Of a stretch of DNA of 59,677 nucleotides, positions 37,077 to 46,629 are shown in pieces; the first letter of the stretch is position 1; each line of letters begins with the position of its first letter. Source of the DNA: Deinococcus radiotolerans. Its GTDB lineage: Bacteria; Deinococcota; Deinococci; Deinococcales; Deinococcaceae. Location of the stretch: assembly GCF_014647435.1 (NCBI RefSeq), contig NZ_BMPE01000017.1, forward strand, positions 1 through 59,677, written 5' to 3'. Under the pieces are notes generated by a model. It did no database searches. It saw only the letters and a list, made by a program, of their open reading frames with translations, and was not told where the DNA came from. The translations under genes and the position numbers were made by a program.

Positions 37077-38201
37077 TCACACCTGAATGTCAGTCAGGCC
37101 CTGTGGACGCTCAGCGAAGCGCTCGTATCGTAGGGGCGTCACGTCAATGAACGGCGTTTCTCCCACGGCTTCCTGCGCGATTACCCGCGCGACCGCTGCG
37201 GCGTGCATCACGCCATGCCCGGAGAACCCGCAGGCGTTCAGCCACCCCTCGGCCCCCGGCATGCGGCCCACGATGGCCTGATGGTCCGGCGTGACCTCGT
37301 AGTACCCCCACCAGCTGGCCTGCCGGTCAAGTGTGGCCGCCTCCAGCCACGGGAAGCGGGCCATGGCGGCTTCCAGGGTGGGTTCCAGCCACGTCCAGTT
37401 CAGGCCTTCCCGCCAGCCCACGTCTGCGGCGTCCGCCCGGCCCAGGATCAGGCGTTCGCCCTCGGAGCGCAGCCACACGCCGCTGCCCAGGTCGAAGATC
37501 ATCGGCAGCGGCCGCGGGAGGTGCAGTGGGCCCGTGGCGTACACCATGCGCCGCGCGGGCCTCACGGGAATCTCCAGTCCGGCCAGCGCGCCAACCTCGC
37601 CGGACCACGCGCCGCTTGCATTGACGATCAGGGGCGCCTCGACCGACCTAGCCCGGGTGTCCAGCTGCCACACGCCGCCCGCGTGGCGGATGCCGATCAC
37701 CGCGGTATCCAGCCTGAACTGCGCCCCGGCCTTCCGGGCGCGCTGCACGTAGGCCATCGTCAGGCCGTGGGCGTCCACGTGGCCGTCCGTGGCGCAGAAC
37801 GTGCAGCCGCCCAGGCCGTCCGGGACGAACCCGGCGTGCACCTGCGCCTCCTCGGGCGTCAGTACCTCGGTCGGCACGCCCAGCCGGTGTTGCAGCGTCA
37901 CGCCCTGCTGGTGGGCCGGCCACTGCGCGTCCGGGACGAGCAGCAGGTACCCGCCCGCGCGGTAGCCGGAGTCCGGCATCCCCGCGTACTCCTCGATGCT
38001 GAACTTCGACAGGAGGATGTTCGTTTCGGTCGTGAACTGCGCGCGCACCCCCGCGGCACTCTTCCCGGTGGAGCCGCCCGCGGGACTGGCCTGCTCCAGC
38101 ACCACGGTCCGCAGGCCCCGCTGCGCGAGGCGCCACGCGCAGGCCGCGCCGATAATGCCCGCCCCGATGACGGCCACGTCCCACGAGGCGCGCTCACTCA
38201 C
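37077..38201 (-). CDS. FAD-dependent amino-acid oxidase/dehydrogenase family protein
   Basis: A 374-residue flavoenzyme of the DAO superfamily (DadA, glycine oxidase and sarcosine oxidase relatives). The FAD-binding motif is VIGAGIIGAACAWRLAQRG (residues 11-29), followed by VVLEQ and GGSTGKSAAGVRAQF. The substrate-proximal C-terminal part has GYYEVTPDHQAIVGRMPG and NACGFSGHGVMHAAAVARVIA. It would oxidise an amine, for example a D-amino or N-methyl amino acid, inside the cell. Its start overlaps the stop of the upstream SDR gene by 4 bases, so the two are coupled. Confidence 0.9.
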   Translation of the reverse strand: MSERASWDVAVIGAGIIGAACAWRLAQRGLRTVVLEQASPAGGSTGKSAAGVRAQFTTETNILLSKFSIEEYAGMPDSGYRAGGYLLLVPDAQWPAHQQGVTLQHRLGVPTEVLTPEEAQVHAGFVPDGLGGCTFCATDGHVDAHGLTMAYVQRARKAGAQFRLDTAVIGIRHAGGVWQLDTRARSVEAPLIVNASGAWSGEVGALAGLEIPVRPARRMVYATGPLHLPRPLPMIFDLGSGVWLRSEGERLILGRADAADVGWREGLNWTWLEPTLEAAMARFPWLEAATLDRQASWWGYYEVTPDHQAIVGRMPGAEGWLNACGFSGHGVMHAAAVARVIAQEAVGETPFIDVTPLRYERFAERPQGLTDIQV

Positions 38202-39019
38202 GCGGGGTCCGCCTCGATCACCGGGAAGCCGGACACGGGGAAGGTATCCACGTTTGCGGAGCGCTGCTGCACCAGAACGCCGCCATCCACCGAGATGAAC
38301 TGACCGGTGATGTACGCCGCGTCATCCGACGCGAGGAACAACGCTGCGCCCGTCATGTCCTCCGCCACGCCGTAGCGGCCCAGCGGCACGGTCTGCTCCC
38401 GCACGCGCAGGTCCGCCTCGGTCAGGCCGTACGTGTTGATGAAGCCCGGCACCACCCCGTTCACGCGAATGCCGTATGGCGCGAGGTCCAGCGCCATGGC
38501 GCGCGTCATGGCCTCGATGCCGCCCTTGGTCGCGTCGTACGCGACGTTCCCGCGGTGCGCGCGGGTCGCGCCGCCCGAGGAGGTGCTGATGATCACGCCC
38601 CGGCGCCGCCGGGCCATGACGCGCGCGGCGCGGTGCGAACACAGGAACACGCTCCTGAGGTTCACCTGAATGATCCGGTCCCACCAGCCCTCATCCGCCT
38701 CCAGGAAGTGCCGGGTGGTGTCGATCAGGCCCGCGTTGTTGTACAGCACGTCCACGGGCCCGAAGGTCTCCTCGGTTCGCGTGAACATGGCGTCCACCTG
38801 GGCGGCGTCCGAAACGTCAGCTGGCACAGCCAGGGCCCGGCCGCCCGACGCCCCGATGCTGGCCACCACCGACTGCACGGCCTCAGCCTTCACGTCATTG
38901 ACCGCGACCAGGGCACCTTCGCGGGCGAACCGTTCCGCCACGGCGCGGCCGATCCCGCCGCCCGCCCCCGTTACCAGAACGACGCGACCTTCAAAACGCT
39001 GGGCATTACTGTGTGTCAT
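38198..39019 (-). CDS. Short-chain dehydrogenase/reductase
   Basis: About 273 residues from the ATG preceded by AAGGAG at a 6-base distance, which decides against the longer frame. Motifs are TGAGGGIGRA (cofactor), NDVKAE (Asp, NAD preference), YNNAG (NNAG with Tyr), STSSGG (catalytic Ser) and YDATK (Tyr-x-x-x-Lys). It has a long C-terminal tail after ITGQFISVDGG (VLVQQRSANVDTFPVSGFPV). First gene of a two-gene operon with the FAD enzyme. Probably a dehydrogenase for a sugar acid, alcohol or keto acid produced in the same route. Confidence 0.92.
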   Translation of the reverse strand: MTHSNAQRFEGRVVLVTGAGGGIGRAVAERFAREGALVAVNDVKAEAVQSVVASIGASGGRALAVPADVSDAAQVDAMFTRTEETFGPVDVLYNNAGLIDTTRHFLEADEGWWDRIIQVNLRSVFLCSHRAARVMARRRRGVIISTSSGGATRAHRGNVAYDATKGGIEAMTRAMALDLAPYGIRVNGVVPGFINTYGLTEADLRVREQTVPLGRYGVAEDMTGAALFLASDDAAYITGQFISVDGGVLVQQRSANVDTFPVSGFPVIEADPA

Positions 39020-39470
39020 GACATCTCCTTGAACGGCAGGTGGACCTGGACGGAGGGGTGGCTCAGGCTGAACCGGGTCGTTCGGCGCCGCCTGTGGCTT
39101 CAGTGCTGCGGGCGACCTGAGGTGCTGCCCGGGTGGTCCGGTGCCCTCAATTGTCCCCGGTGTGCCCGCAGGTGTCTTGACTGTTTCGCCAGTCTTCACT
39201 GCGGAAATCGGCACAGCTCAGTATGGCGATCACGGGACCACAGGGAGGGCCGCCCCGCGAGCCGCCGACCCTCTGGCCGCGGCGGCAGGTGGGCAGGACC
39301 CGGCTCGGCAGGCCCTCCGCCTGTGCTGAATTCCGCAGCCTGGCGGGCCGGATCCCTCAAGACACCCCCGCTGGCGGGTGAAAGAATGCCCGCAGGCCGA
39401 CGGGACGCATAGCCGACCGGACAGCCCCACACCGACCCTGCTGTCCCCCCTTCGCCTCACAGGAGCCGCC
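39020..39470. promoter_or_regulatory. Divergent intergenic region between SDR and quinone reductase genes
   Basis: About 450 bp between divergently transcribed genes, without a convincing gene of its own. It should hold both promoters. A TTGACT box near 39177 is the best visible -35 candidate on the plus strand, but I could not pair it with a good -10 box. Confidence 0.4.
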
Positions 39471-40160
39471 ATGCCTCACGCCCTGATCGTCCACGCTCAC
39501 CCGGAGCCCGACTCCTTCTGCTCCGCCCAGATGCGGGAAGCCGCGCGGGCCCTCCAGGCGCAGGGCTACACGGTCGAGATCAGCGACCTCTACGCCATGA
39601 ACTGGAACCCGGCCCTCGGCCCGGACGACTTCAAGCACGAGCTGACCGGGCATTTCAAGCCGCAGGCCGAGCAGATCAGGGCCGTCCAGCAGGGCACCTT
39701 CGCGCCGGACGTGGCCACCGAGATCGAGAAGGTCCTGCGGGCCGACCTGCTGGTGTTCTCCTTCCCGATGTGGTGGTTCTCGCTGCCCGCCCTCCTGAAA
39801 GGCTGGGTGGACCGCGTCTTCGCGATGGGCGTCGCGTACGGTGGCCGCGTCGGCCGCTTCGAGACGGGCGGCTTCCGGGGCCGGCGCGCCCTGCTGCTCT
39901 TCACCACCGGCAGCACGGAGGACATGTTCGGCCCGGGCGCGCGGGACGGCGAGATGGACGTCATCCTGTTTCACATCCAGCACGGCATGTTCCACTTCGT
40001 CGGGTATACCGTGCTGGCGCCCATCGTGAGTTTCAGTCCGGTCCGTCACACTCCGGAGGAACGCGGCGCGCAGCTCCGGCAGGTGCACGAGGCCTTCTCG
40101 ACCCTGAACGGCCGGCCTGTCCTGACCTGGACGACGGGGTCCGCGGCGCCCACCCCCTGA
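39471..40160 (+). CDS. Flavodoxin-fold NAD(P)H quinone reductase (NQO family)
   Basis: About 229 residues from the ATG preceded by CAGGAG. It opens with ALIVHAHPEPDSFCSAQM, the FAD/FMN-binding motif of the NQO/KefF/MdaB group, then has ADLLVFSFPMWWFSLPALLKGWVDRVF, the family signature, and GRRALLLFTTGS. It reduces quinones or other electrophiles by two electrons and so protects against oxidative stress. The PAS-AraC regulator gene follows after 88 bp and is a plausible regulator of this gene. Confidence 0.92.
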   Translation: MPHALIVHAHPEPDSFCSAQMREAARALQAQGYTVEISDLYAMNWNPALGPDDFKHELTGHFKPQAEQIRAVQQGTFAPDVATEIEKVLRADLLVFSFPMWWFSLPALLKGWVDRVFAMGVAYGGRVGRFETGGFRGRRALLLFTTGSTEDMFGPGARDGEMDVILFHIQHGMFHFVGYTVLAPIVSFSPVRHTPEERGAQLRQVHEAFSTLNGRPVLTWTTGSAAPTP

Positions 40161-40248
40161 ACGCCACCCGTCCGGTCAGACTGCGGCGGGTGACAGGCCT
40201 GTCGCCGCGCCTGCCTATGCGCCCGGCGCGCTGTGGCACAGTGAACGC

Positions 40249-41055
40249 ATGGACGACCCCAGGGAGTGGCTGCGCCCCGCGCCCGATGGCAGCTGGCCGC
40301 TGGAGGCCCTGCTGGACGGCGCGCCCGACCTGATCTTCTTCGTCAAGGACCTCCACGGGCGGTACGTCAGCGTCAACGACACCTTGCGTCGCCGCAGCGG
40401 CGCCCCGCACAAACAGGCCGTGCTGGGCCGCACCGCTGCCGAGGTCTTCACCGGCGACCCCGGGCGCCGGTTCAACGAGCAGGACGTGCAGGCCGTGCGC
40501 GACGGCCGGGAACTCCGGGACGTTCTGGAAATGTACTTCGGTCCGCAGGGCGAACCGAACTGGTGCCTGACGCACAAGATTCCCCTGCACGACAGCGCCG
40601 GGAACGTGGTGGGCCTGATCGGCATGTCCCGCGACGTGCCCGCAGGCATCGAGCGGCACGAGGACTTCGCGCGGGTCGCGCAGGCCCTGCGGTACATGCA
40701 CGGGCATTTCGGCCAGCCGCTCCGCATGCCGGCCCTGGCGGCGCGCGCCGGTCTATCAGCGGACAGTTTCGAGCGGCTGATGCGCCGCGTGTGCCACATG
40801 ACGCCCCAGCAGGTGCTGATCAGGATCCGGCTGGACGCCGCGCTGCGCCTGCTGCGCGACCCGGCCCACTCCATCTCCGACATCGCGCACACCTGCGGCT
40901 ACAGCGACCACAGCGCCTTCACCCGAAAATTCCGCGCCGTCACCGGAATCAGCCCGCAACGCTACCGGGAACGGATGCTCAAGCCCCAGCCGCCTCCAGG
41001 GTCTGGTGGGGCAGACACGGACGACCGCCCGGGCGTCCCGGCTGCGCCTCCCTGA
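40249..41055 (+). CDS. PAS-AraC family transcriptional regulator
   Basis: A 268-residue transcription factor. Residues 15-135 form a PAS domain (LLDGAPDLIFFVKDLHGRYVSVND to GNVVGLIGMSRDV), a cytosolic sensor of redox, light or small ligands. Residues 145-245 are the AraC double helix-turn-helix: LRYMHGHFGQPLRMPALAARAGLS and ISDIAHTCGYSDHSAFTRKFRAVTGISPQRYR, the family signature. PAS-AraC fusions replace the usual sugar-binding cupin. It probably controls the adjacent quinone reductase and perhaps the divergent SDR/FAD operon. Confidence 0.9.
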   Translation: MDDPREWLRPAPDGSWPLEALLDGAPDLIFFVKDLHGRYVSVNDTLRRRSGAPHKQAVLGRTAAEVFTGDPGRRFNEQDVQAVRDGRELRDVLEMYFGPQGEPNWCLTHKIPLHDSAGNVVGLIGMSRDVPAGIERHEDFARVAQALRYMHGHFGQPLRMPALAARAGLSADSFERLMRRVCHMTPQQVLIRIRLDAALRLLRDPAHSISDIAHTCGYSDHSAFTRKFRAVTGISPQRYRERMLKPQPPPGSGGADTDDRPGVPAAPP

Positions 41056-41434
41056 GTTCAAACAGGCGAGCCCGCGCGGCAGACCCGGACCGCAGGGCCC
41101 GACGGACACACCTGACTCCGTGCGTGCGGAAAGACGGTCACAATGGACCGGCTTCAGGCGTGGCCACACTGACCCGGCAGCATCCGGCGCGCTCTGTGAC
41201 GGCGGAGGCCGGGTGCTGGTTTCGCGGGGTGCCTGCCAGTCAGCTCGTCGGTGCTGGTGCAGTGTCAAGGCGTTGACAGTGGGCGGCCCGTCTGCCGATG
41301 GGTGGGTGATCTCACCACCGTGCCAACACTTAGACCATGTGCCCGGGAGGGCCTTCTCCCTGCGCCTCTGTCCGGCGGTGGCTGAGAGTCAAGCAGGGCT
41401 GAGCCGCCTCAGGGCTGTACCTGATCCCTGACCA
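41056..41434. other. Intergenic region
   Basis: Space between convergent genes, with no credible frame or hairpin terminator. Confidence 0.45.
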
Positions 41435-42124
41435 TCAGAACACGGCAGCGGGCAGCGTCTGCGGTGAGGTCAGCGTGTAATCCCGCACGGTGCCGTCGGT
41501 GTTCACGCTGTTGATGGTCTGCACCACCGCGTTCCAGCCGGGCTTCAGGTTCAGGTTGGCCTTGATGACGTACGTGGGGCAGGCCAGCGTTCCGGTGACA
41601 GTGAAGGCCGTAGAGGCGTAAAAACGCTGGATGAAGTAATCGCCCGCTTTCGTGGTTCCGGTGAAGCCGGGGTTGTTCTGCACGAGTCCTCGGGTGATCA
41701 CGGTGTTGGTGGTCGCGTTGTCCAGCAGGTAGTACTTGAAGCCGTAGTGCGTTGCGGACGCGACGCTCTGCGTGAAGAAGCCCGTGCAGCCTTCCCGGGG
41801 TGTCGTCTGGAACCGCACCATGTACGGGGCGACCTGCGCGCCGGTGGGGAGGGACAGCGTGAAGCGGCCCTGACCGTCAACAGCGGCCGTACTCAGGGTG
41901 ACAGCGTCTGCGACGTCAGCCGTGGGGTAGGCGACCACGCTGATGCGCCCCTGGGTGCCGGCGCTCCAACCGACGATCTGATCCGTGATGACGTTGGCGG
42001 TCACGGCCGGGTCAGGGGTGGCCGGCGGGTCGACCTGCACCTGCGTCCCGCCCGTACAGGCCGCCAGCAGGAGGGGAAGAGTCACGACAGCGGCGCAGAG
42101 AGAAGATTTCACGCATGTCAGCAT
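41435..42124 (-). CDS. Lipoprotein of unknown function
   Basis: About 229 residues from the ATG beginning MLTCVKSS. The signal peptide ends in a lipobox LLAAC (Cys near 23), so it is lipid-anchored after export. The mature protein starts with a short Thr/Pro-rich linker. It then has an Ig-like/carboxypeptidase-regulatory-type beta region (GRISVVAYPTADVADAVTLSTAAVDGQGRFTLSLP), and a second region with four or more aromatic strands. Two further cysteines could pair. No family is recognised. Confidence 0.7.
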   Translation of the reverse strand: MLTCVKSSLCAAVVTLPLLLAACTGGTQVQVDPPATPDPAVTANVITDQIVGWSAGTQGRISVVAYPTADVADAVTLSTAAVDGQGRFTLSLPTGAQVAPYMVRFQTTPREGCTGFFTQSVASATHYGFKYYLLDNATTNTVITRGLVQNNPGFTGTTKAGDYFIQRFYASTAFTVTGTLACPTYVIKANLNLKPGWNAVVQTINSVNTDGTVRDYTLTSPQTLPAAVF

Positions 42125-42428
42125 AGGGGCACTCTGCCAGAGGCGCCTGCTGGATGTGACCGGGCCCAGACCACGCCCCCAGAGGGGGGAACGCCGTCTG
42201 GCATCAGTGCCCAGAACCACGGACGCTCCAGCTTCGAGTCGTCCGTGGGCCTGATCAGGCTCGTGACGTGCTGATCAAGGAGGCGGCCAGCCAGTGGACG
42301 GAAACTGACCTCCACACGGAACGGCCCTCCCAACGCATGACCTGCGGCCTCACCCTGGTCAACTTCGTTCACGGCCGATCACGCGGTCCTGTACGCTGGG
42401 CGCATCCTGCTCAACCTCGGAGGTTCCC

Positions 42429-42494
42429 ATGAAACAGACAGATCGCGCCGCTTCCCCTGTGCCGTTCATTCCCGTCACCTGGAACCGTTCCTGA
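42429..42494 (+). CDS. Possible 21-residue upstream ORF
   Basis: ATG to TGA encodes MKQTDRAASPVPFIPVTWNR-S. It is preceded by GGAGG at 6 bases, a better ribosome site than that of the acetyltransferase gene 48 bp downstream. No repeated residue suggesting attenuation is seen, although three prolines in VPFIPV could stall ribosomes. It could be a small protein, a leader peptide for the acetyltransferase, or chance. Confidence 0.4.
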   Translation: MKQTDRAASPVPFIPVTWNRS

Positions 42495-42541
42495 AGCAGC
42501 TGAGCGCCAGCCGGGTGACCTGCTCCTGAGGTCACACTTTC

Positions 42542-43357
42542 ATGACATACATCACCGAATCACCCACGCTGGACACCCTGCCCGACATTTACGCCCTTCA
42601 TGCTGACCTGGCCGAGCGAAACCGCCTGTTGTCCGTTCTACGTGAGAACCTGGCTGCGGGCCGCAATCGCCTGGAGAATCTGCTGATCCTCCGCTCGGAC
42701 CGTGGCATCGAGGGCACCGCCTTGGTATCTCCCGCGGTGCAGGTGCCCTATTTCCCTCGCCTGCGCCCGGATGTCACCGAAGAGGCCATGACCCTCCTGG
42801 CGCGCACCCTGCGGGACCGGGCCGAGTCGGAGCGGCGGCTGATCCTGCAAAACGACCTCGCGCCGCTGCACCGTGAGGCGGTCGAAGCGGCCGGCTGGCA
42901 GTACAGCAGCACGGAAGTCGCGTACGACACGGACCTGACCGCCCGGACGTACGCGCTCGACCCACGCGCGCAGGAGGGCGACGAATCAATGTTGCTTCGG
43001 CCCGACGTGCAGGCTCTCATTCACGCGCTCGGAAGCCAGCTCCAGCAGTTCAGCGGCGGATTCCGCGACGGGTGGACGGTGGTGGCCCTGCCCGGTGATG
43101 AGGTCGGGGAGCCCCTCCTGGCGCTCGGCGCGTACGGTCCAGCCAAACCAGGGTACGGGGGCGTGGACATGATCGGCGTCCACCCGCAGGCGCGCGGTCA
43201 GGGCCTCGGCACGCGGCTGAACGCCCACCTGCTGGCGCGCCTTGCGGAACGGTTCACCCAGCATGGCGGGCTGACCTCGGCGGACAATCACGCGATGCGC
43301 CGAATTCTCCAGAAGAATGGGAGCCGCCACACCGCCACCCAGATGTACTTCCAGTAG
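42542..43357 (+). CDS. GNAT-family acetyltransferase
   Basis: A 271-residue protein whose C-terminal half has the GNAT acetyl-CoA motif VDMIGVHPQARGQGLGTRLNAHLL (motif A, QxxGxG). TSADNHAMRRILQKNGSRH follows, the typical motif B region. The N-terminal 140 residues look like a second, degenerate GNAT lobe (LRPDVTEEAMTLLARTL). It transfers acetyl to an unknown acceptor, perhaps an antibiotic, amino acid or protein N-terminus. Confidence 0.8.
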   Translation: MTYITESPTLDTLPDIYALHADLAERNRLLSVLRENLAAGRNRLENLLILRSDRGIEGTALVSPAVQVPYFPRLRPDVTEEAMTLLARTLRDRAESERRLILQNDLAPLHREAVEAAGWQYSSTEVAYDTDLTARTYALDPRAQEGDESMLLRPDVQALIHALGSQLQQFSGGFRDGWTVVALPGDEVGEPLLALGAYGPAKPGYGGVDMIGVHPQARGQGLGTRLNAHLLARLAERFTQHGGLTSADNHAMRRILQKNGSRHTATQMYFQ

Positions 43358-43895
43358 AACGCCCAATTGGAGAGGCAGGCTGAATCCTGGCCCTGACGGC
43401 GGATGGACGCGCGCCGAATGGGCCATCCGACCAGAGGCCAGAGGCCGGACTGGGGACGCTCGGTGGAGGGGCGCCCCCTGCCGGGCGTCTCCTGAGTGGT
43501 GATTGTGCGTCGGCGGCGTACCGCCTGGGCTGGCCGTCAGGCGGACCCGCGATGAGAACGGCGCTCTGGCCGCCGATTCATGACCGGACCGAATAGCCTT
43601 CAGATTGAAACTGTGAATTTGTCGGAAGACCGGGTGGCTTCTGTGCCGGGAGTCAGTTCATGCTGCGCCGCCCGGCTCATCCTGGCCTGTTGGGAAGAGC
43701 CGGTAGACGCCTAAGGATTCAGCGGCCCACACGTTGCAACATTCTCCTGGACCTGCTCAGCTAATGAACGGCGTGGTCAGCTCCGAGGTCCAGGATCGTC
43801 CTGATGTTCTGTCACGCGACTCCAGGCTGGTCACGCCTATGTTGAAGTTGATGGCATAAAGACGACCGTAAGACGAGCAGCTTTACTGTAAGCGT
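43358..43895. other. Intergenic region
   Basis: No supported gene. The right end contains AT-rich sequence just before the next GTG start, with TTGAAG at about 43843 and several A/T clusters that may form the promoter of the GGDEF-EAL gene. Confidence 0.45.
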
Positions 43896-46295
43896 GTGAC
43901 CTCGGCTGCTTCCTCTGACCTTCAGCCGAATGACGCGCGGCTCCGTGAGCTTCTGGCTGTGGCCGATCCGATGGTCGTGTCGGACGCGGTGCAGGCCGAG
44001 TCACTCCTGCGTGAAGCCTACGCTCTGGCCCTGCACGTGGGTGACGTACGCTCGCAGGCGCTCGCCCTGACACTGCTGGGCGCCACGTTCTATTTCCGCT
44101 CGCAGTACCACCAGGCTCTGGCCGTGCTGACCCAGGCGCAGGAAGCGGCGGACCTCGCGCAGGACAGCGCTCTCCAGTCGCGGGTGGCGAACAACATGGG
44201 CATCTGCGCCGTGGCGCTGGGCCGGTACGCGGACGGTATCCACTGGTACCAGCGCAGCCTGGACGTCGCGCAGGCGCATGGGGATGATGCGGGCCGGGCC
44301 CGCACGCTGAGCAACGTGGGCCTCATTCACGTGGAACTGGGCGACTACGAGCTTGCACTCGAAATCTTCGAGCAGGTCATGAGCCTGACGCATTCCGCTG
44401 AGGAGCGCCACTCTCCGAGCATGTCCTCCAACGCCATCAACATGGTGTACTCGTACTACCACGTGGGCAAACCGCAGGAGGCGCTCTCACTGGCGCTGGA
44501 GCACCTGCCGGTGGTGCAGGCCCTGGGCATCCGGCAGCATGAGGTGGTGCTGCGCGCCTGGATGGTGCCCTGCCTGGTCGCGACCGGTCAGACGGCCGAA
44601 GCGGCGCGGCAGGCCGAGGCCCTGCTGCCCCTCGCGGAGCAGGTGAACGATCACGAGCAGCTCGCCAACGTCCGGATGTTCTATGGACAGGCGCTGGCTC
44701 AGATGGGGCAGCTGGACGCCGCGTACGAGCAGCTGCAACTGGCGCTCGGGGAGGCCCGCCGCCACGAGATCCGCACGCCTGAACGCCTGGCGCTGCTGCA
44801 CCTCAGTCGCGTGCACGCCGACCGGGGCGAGTGGCAGCAGGCGTACGAAACACTCCAGTCGCACGAGGAACTCAGCCGGTCCCTGCAGGCGCAGACGGTC
44901 GAGCGCAAAGCGAAGGTGCTGAGCGCGCAGATGCAACTTGAAATTCTGCGCCGTGAAGCAGAAGTGGAGCGCCGCCGCAACACCGAGCTGACGCAGGCCA
45001 ACGTGGCCTTGCAGGCCGCTCAGGACACGCTGCAGTACCGCGCGACACACGACGCCCTGACCGGCCTGGTCAACCGGGCGCACTTCCAGGCGGAGGTGGC
45101 GCAGGCGCTGGATGCGGAGGAGTCCACCCGGTTCGGGATTCTGTTTCTCGATCTGGACCGCTTCAAGGAAGTCAACGATACGCTGGGCCACGACGTCGGG
45201 GATGAACTACTCCAGGCTGTCGCCCGGCGCCTGACGCAGTCGGTCCGCGCCGGTGACCTGGTGGCGCGCATGGGCGGCGACGAGTTCACGGTGATCCTCC
45301 GGAACCTGCGCAGCGATCAGGACATCGACCGTGTCGCCCAGAAAATTCTCAACCAGTTGGTTCAGCCCGTTCAGGTCAAGGGCCACACCCTGCACGTGAC
45401 GGCCTCCATCGGTGCCGCCGTCGCCCCGCGCGACGGGCAGGACGTCACCACCCTCCAGCGGCACGCCGACATCGCCATGTACCGCGCCAAGCAGGCAGGC
45501 AAGAACGGCGTGCGCCTCTACCACCCGGCCATGGGTGAGGCCGCGGCTGAACGCGTGGACCTGGAACGCGACCTCCGGCAGGCTCTGGACGGCCAGCAGT
45601 TCACCCTGTATTACCAGGGCCAGTTTGATGGCGCCACCGGCGCGCTTCAGGGTTTTGAGGCGCTGGTCCGCTGGCAGCATGCCACCCAGGGCCTGCTTCT
45701 GCCGGGCAAGTTCATCGGCATGGCTGAGGAGACGCAGCTGATTCTGCCGCTCGGCGCGTGGGTGCTGCAGGAAGCCTGCCGGCAGGCCGCCGCGTGGCAC
45801 GCCGTTACTCCGGGGCTGACCATCAGCGTGAACGTCAGCGCGGTGCAATTCGAGCATCCGGGCTTCAGCGCAGCCGTGCGTGAGGCCCTGGAACGCTCTG
45901 GCCTCCCACCCGGGTGCCTGATTCTGGAACTGACGGAAAGTGCCGTGCTGCGCGATCCGGCGGCGGCGGCGGCGCAGCTGACGCACCTTAAGCGCCTTGG
46001 CGTCCGCGTGGCGCTGGATGATTTCGGAACGGGGCAGAGCAGCCTCAGCCTGCTCCACAGCCTGCCCATCGACGAGCTGAAGATTGACCGGTCTTTCGTT
46101 CAGTCCGCGAACCGCGTGCTGCTGGAAGTCATGCTGCACCTCGCGCAGGGCCTGAACCTGCGGGTGGTTGCCGAAGGCGTGGAAACTGCGGATCAGCAGG
46201 CGCTGCTGCGGACGCTGGGTTGCGACAGCCTGCAGGGGTACCTCCTGGCGCGTCCAGGGCCAGCGGAGGACGCGCGGTCCCTGCTGACCCTGTAG
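43896..46295 (+). CDS. TPR-GGDEF-EAL signalling protein
   Basis: A soluble 799-residue enzyme acting on c-di-GMP. Residues ~10-320 are tetratricopeptide-like helical repeats (LGATFYFRSQYHQALAVLTQA, NMGICAVALGRYADGIHWY, NVGLIHVELGDYELALEIF). A coiled coil follows (~335-375, RREAEVERRRNTELTQANVALQ). The GGDEF domain has RMGGDEF and an intact RAGDL inhibitory site. The EAL domain has GFEALVRW, LELTESAV, ALDDFGTGQSSL, LKIDRSFV and AEGVET, so both activities look intact. The start is a GTG. No membrane segment: the TPR part probably senses a protein partner. GGDEF-EAL fusions in this state may act mainly as a phosphodiesterase. Confidence 0.93.
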   Translation: MTSAASSDLQPNDARLRELLAVADPMVVSDAVQAESLLREAYALALHVGDVRSQALALTLLGATFYFRSQYHQALAVLTQAQEAADLAQDSALQSRVANNMGICAVALGRYADGIHWYQRSLDVAQAHGDDAGRARTLSNVGLIHVELGDYELALEIFEQVMSLTHSAEERHSPSMSSNAINMVYSYYHVGKPQEALSLALEHLPVVQALGIRQHEVVLRAWMVPCLVATGQTAEAARQAEALLPLAEQVNDHEQLANVRMFYGQALAQMGQLDAAYEQLQLALGEARRHEIRTPERLALLHLSRVHADRGEWQQAYETLQSHEELSRSLQAQTVERKAKVLSAQMQLEILRREAEVERRRNTELTQANVALQAAQDTLQYRATHDALTGLVNRAHFQAEVAQALDAEESTRFGILFLDLDRFKEVNDTLGHDVGDELLQAVARRLTQSVRAGDLVARMGGDEFTVILRNLRSDQDIDRVAQKILNQLVQPVQVKGHTLHVTASIGAAVAPRDGQDVTTLQRHADIAMYRAKQAGKNGVRLYHPAMGEAAAERVDLERDLRQALDGQQFTLYYQGQFDGATGALQGFEALVRWQHATQGLLLPGKFIGMAEETQLILPLGAWVLQEACRQAAAWHAVTPGLTISVNVSAVQFEHPGFSAAVREALERSGLPPGCLILELTESAVLRDPAAAAAQLTHLKRLGVRVALDDFGTGQSSLSLLHSLPIDELKIDRSFVQSANRVLLEVMLHLAQGLNLRVVAEGVETADQQALLRTLGCDSLQGYLLARPGPAEDARSLLTL

Positions 46296-46629
46296 TAGTG
46301 CGGGGCGTGCGGGGCGACGTCTTGAAGGCGCAGGGCATAACCGACTGGATCGTAACGGGCCCATAAGCTCCGAACCGATTCGGGGCCCGTCAGGTCTGGT
46401 GGCCTGGGTGAGCAACATCGCTGTGCCGGAGACGGCCGCCCGTCCGCGTTGCACGACGGCCCGTGACCGCTTCAGGTGACCTTCACCCAATTCGAGCATC
46501 GTTCCTCACCGGTGCGTGGGCGCTCGTCACGGCGTTGACACGCCCCACTTCGGCGCGCGCGGCAGAGTGGAACGGTTCCGCCAGCGCGGCGGACACGTTG
46601 ACAGGGGACGCACCCGAGGAGGGACTGAA
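46296..46629. other. Intergenic region before the KGG gene
   Basis: TTGACA boxes near 46536 and 46598 are possible -35 elements of the following gene but lack a clear -10. Open frames here run on into the KGG gene. Confidence 0.4.
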
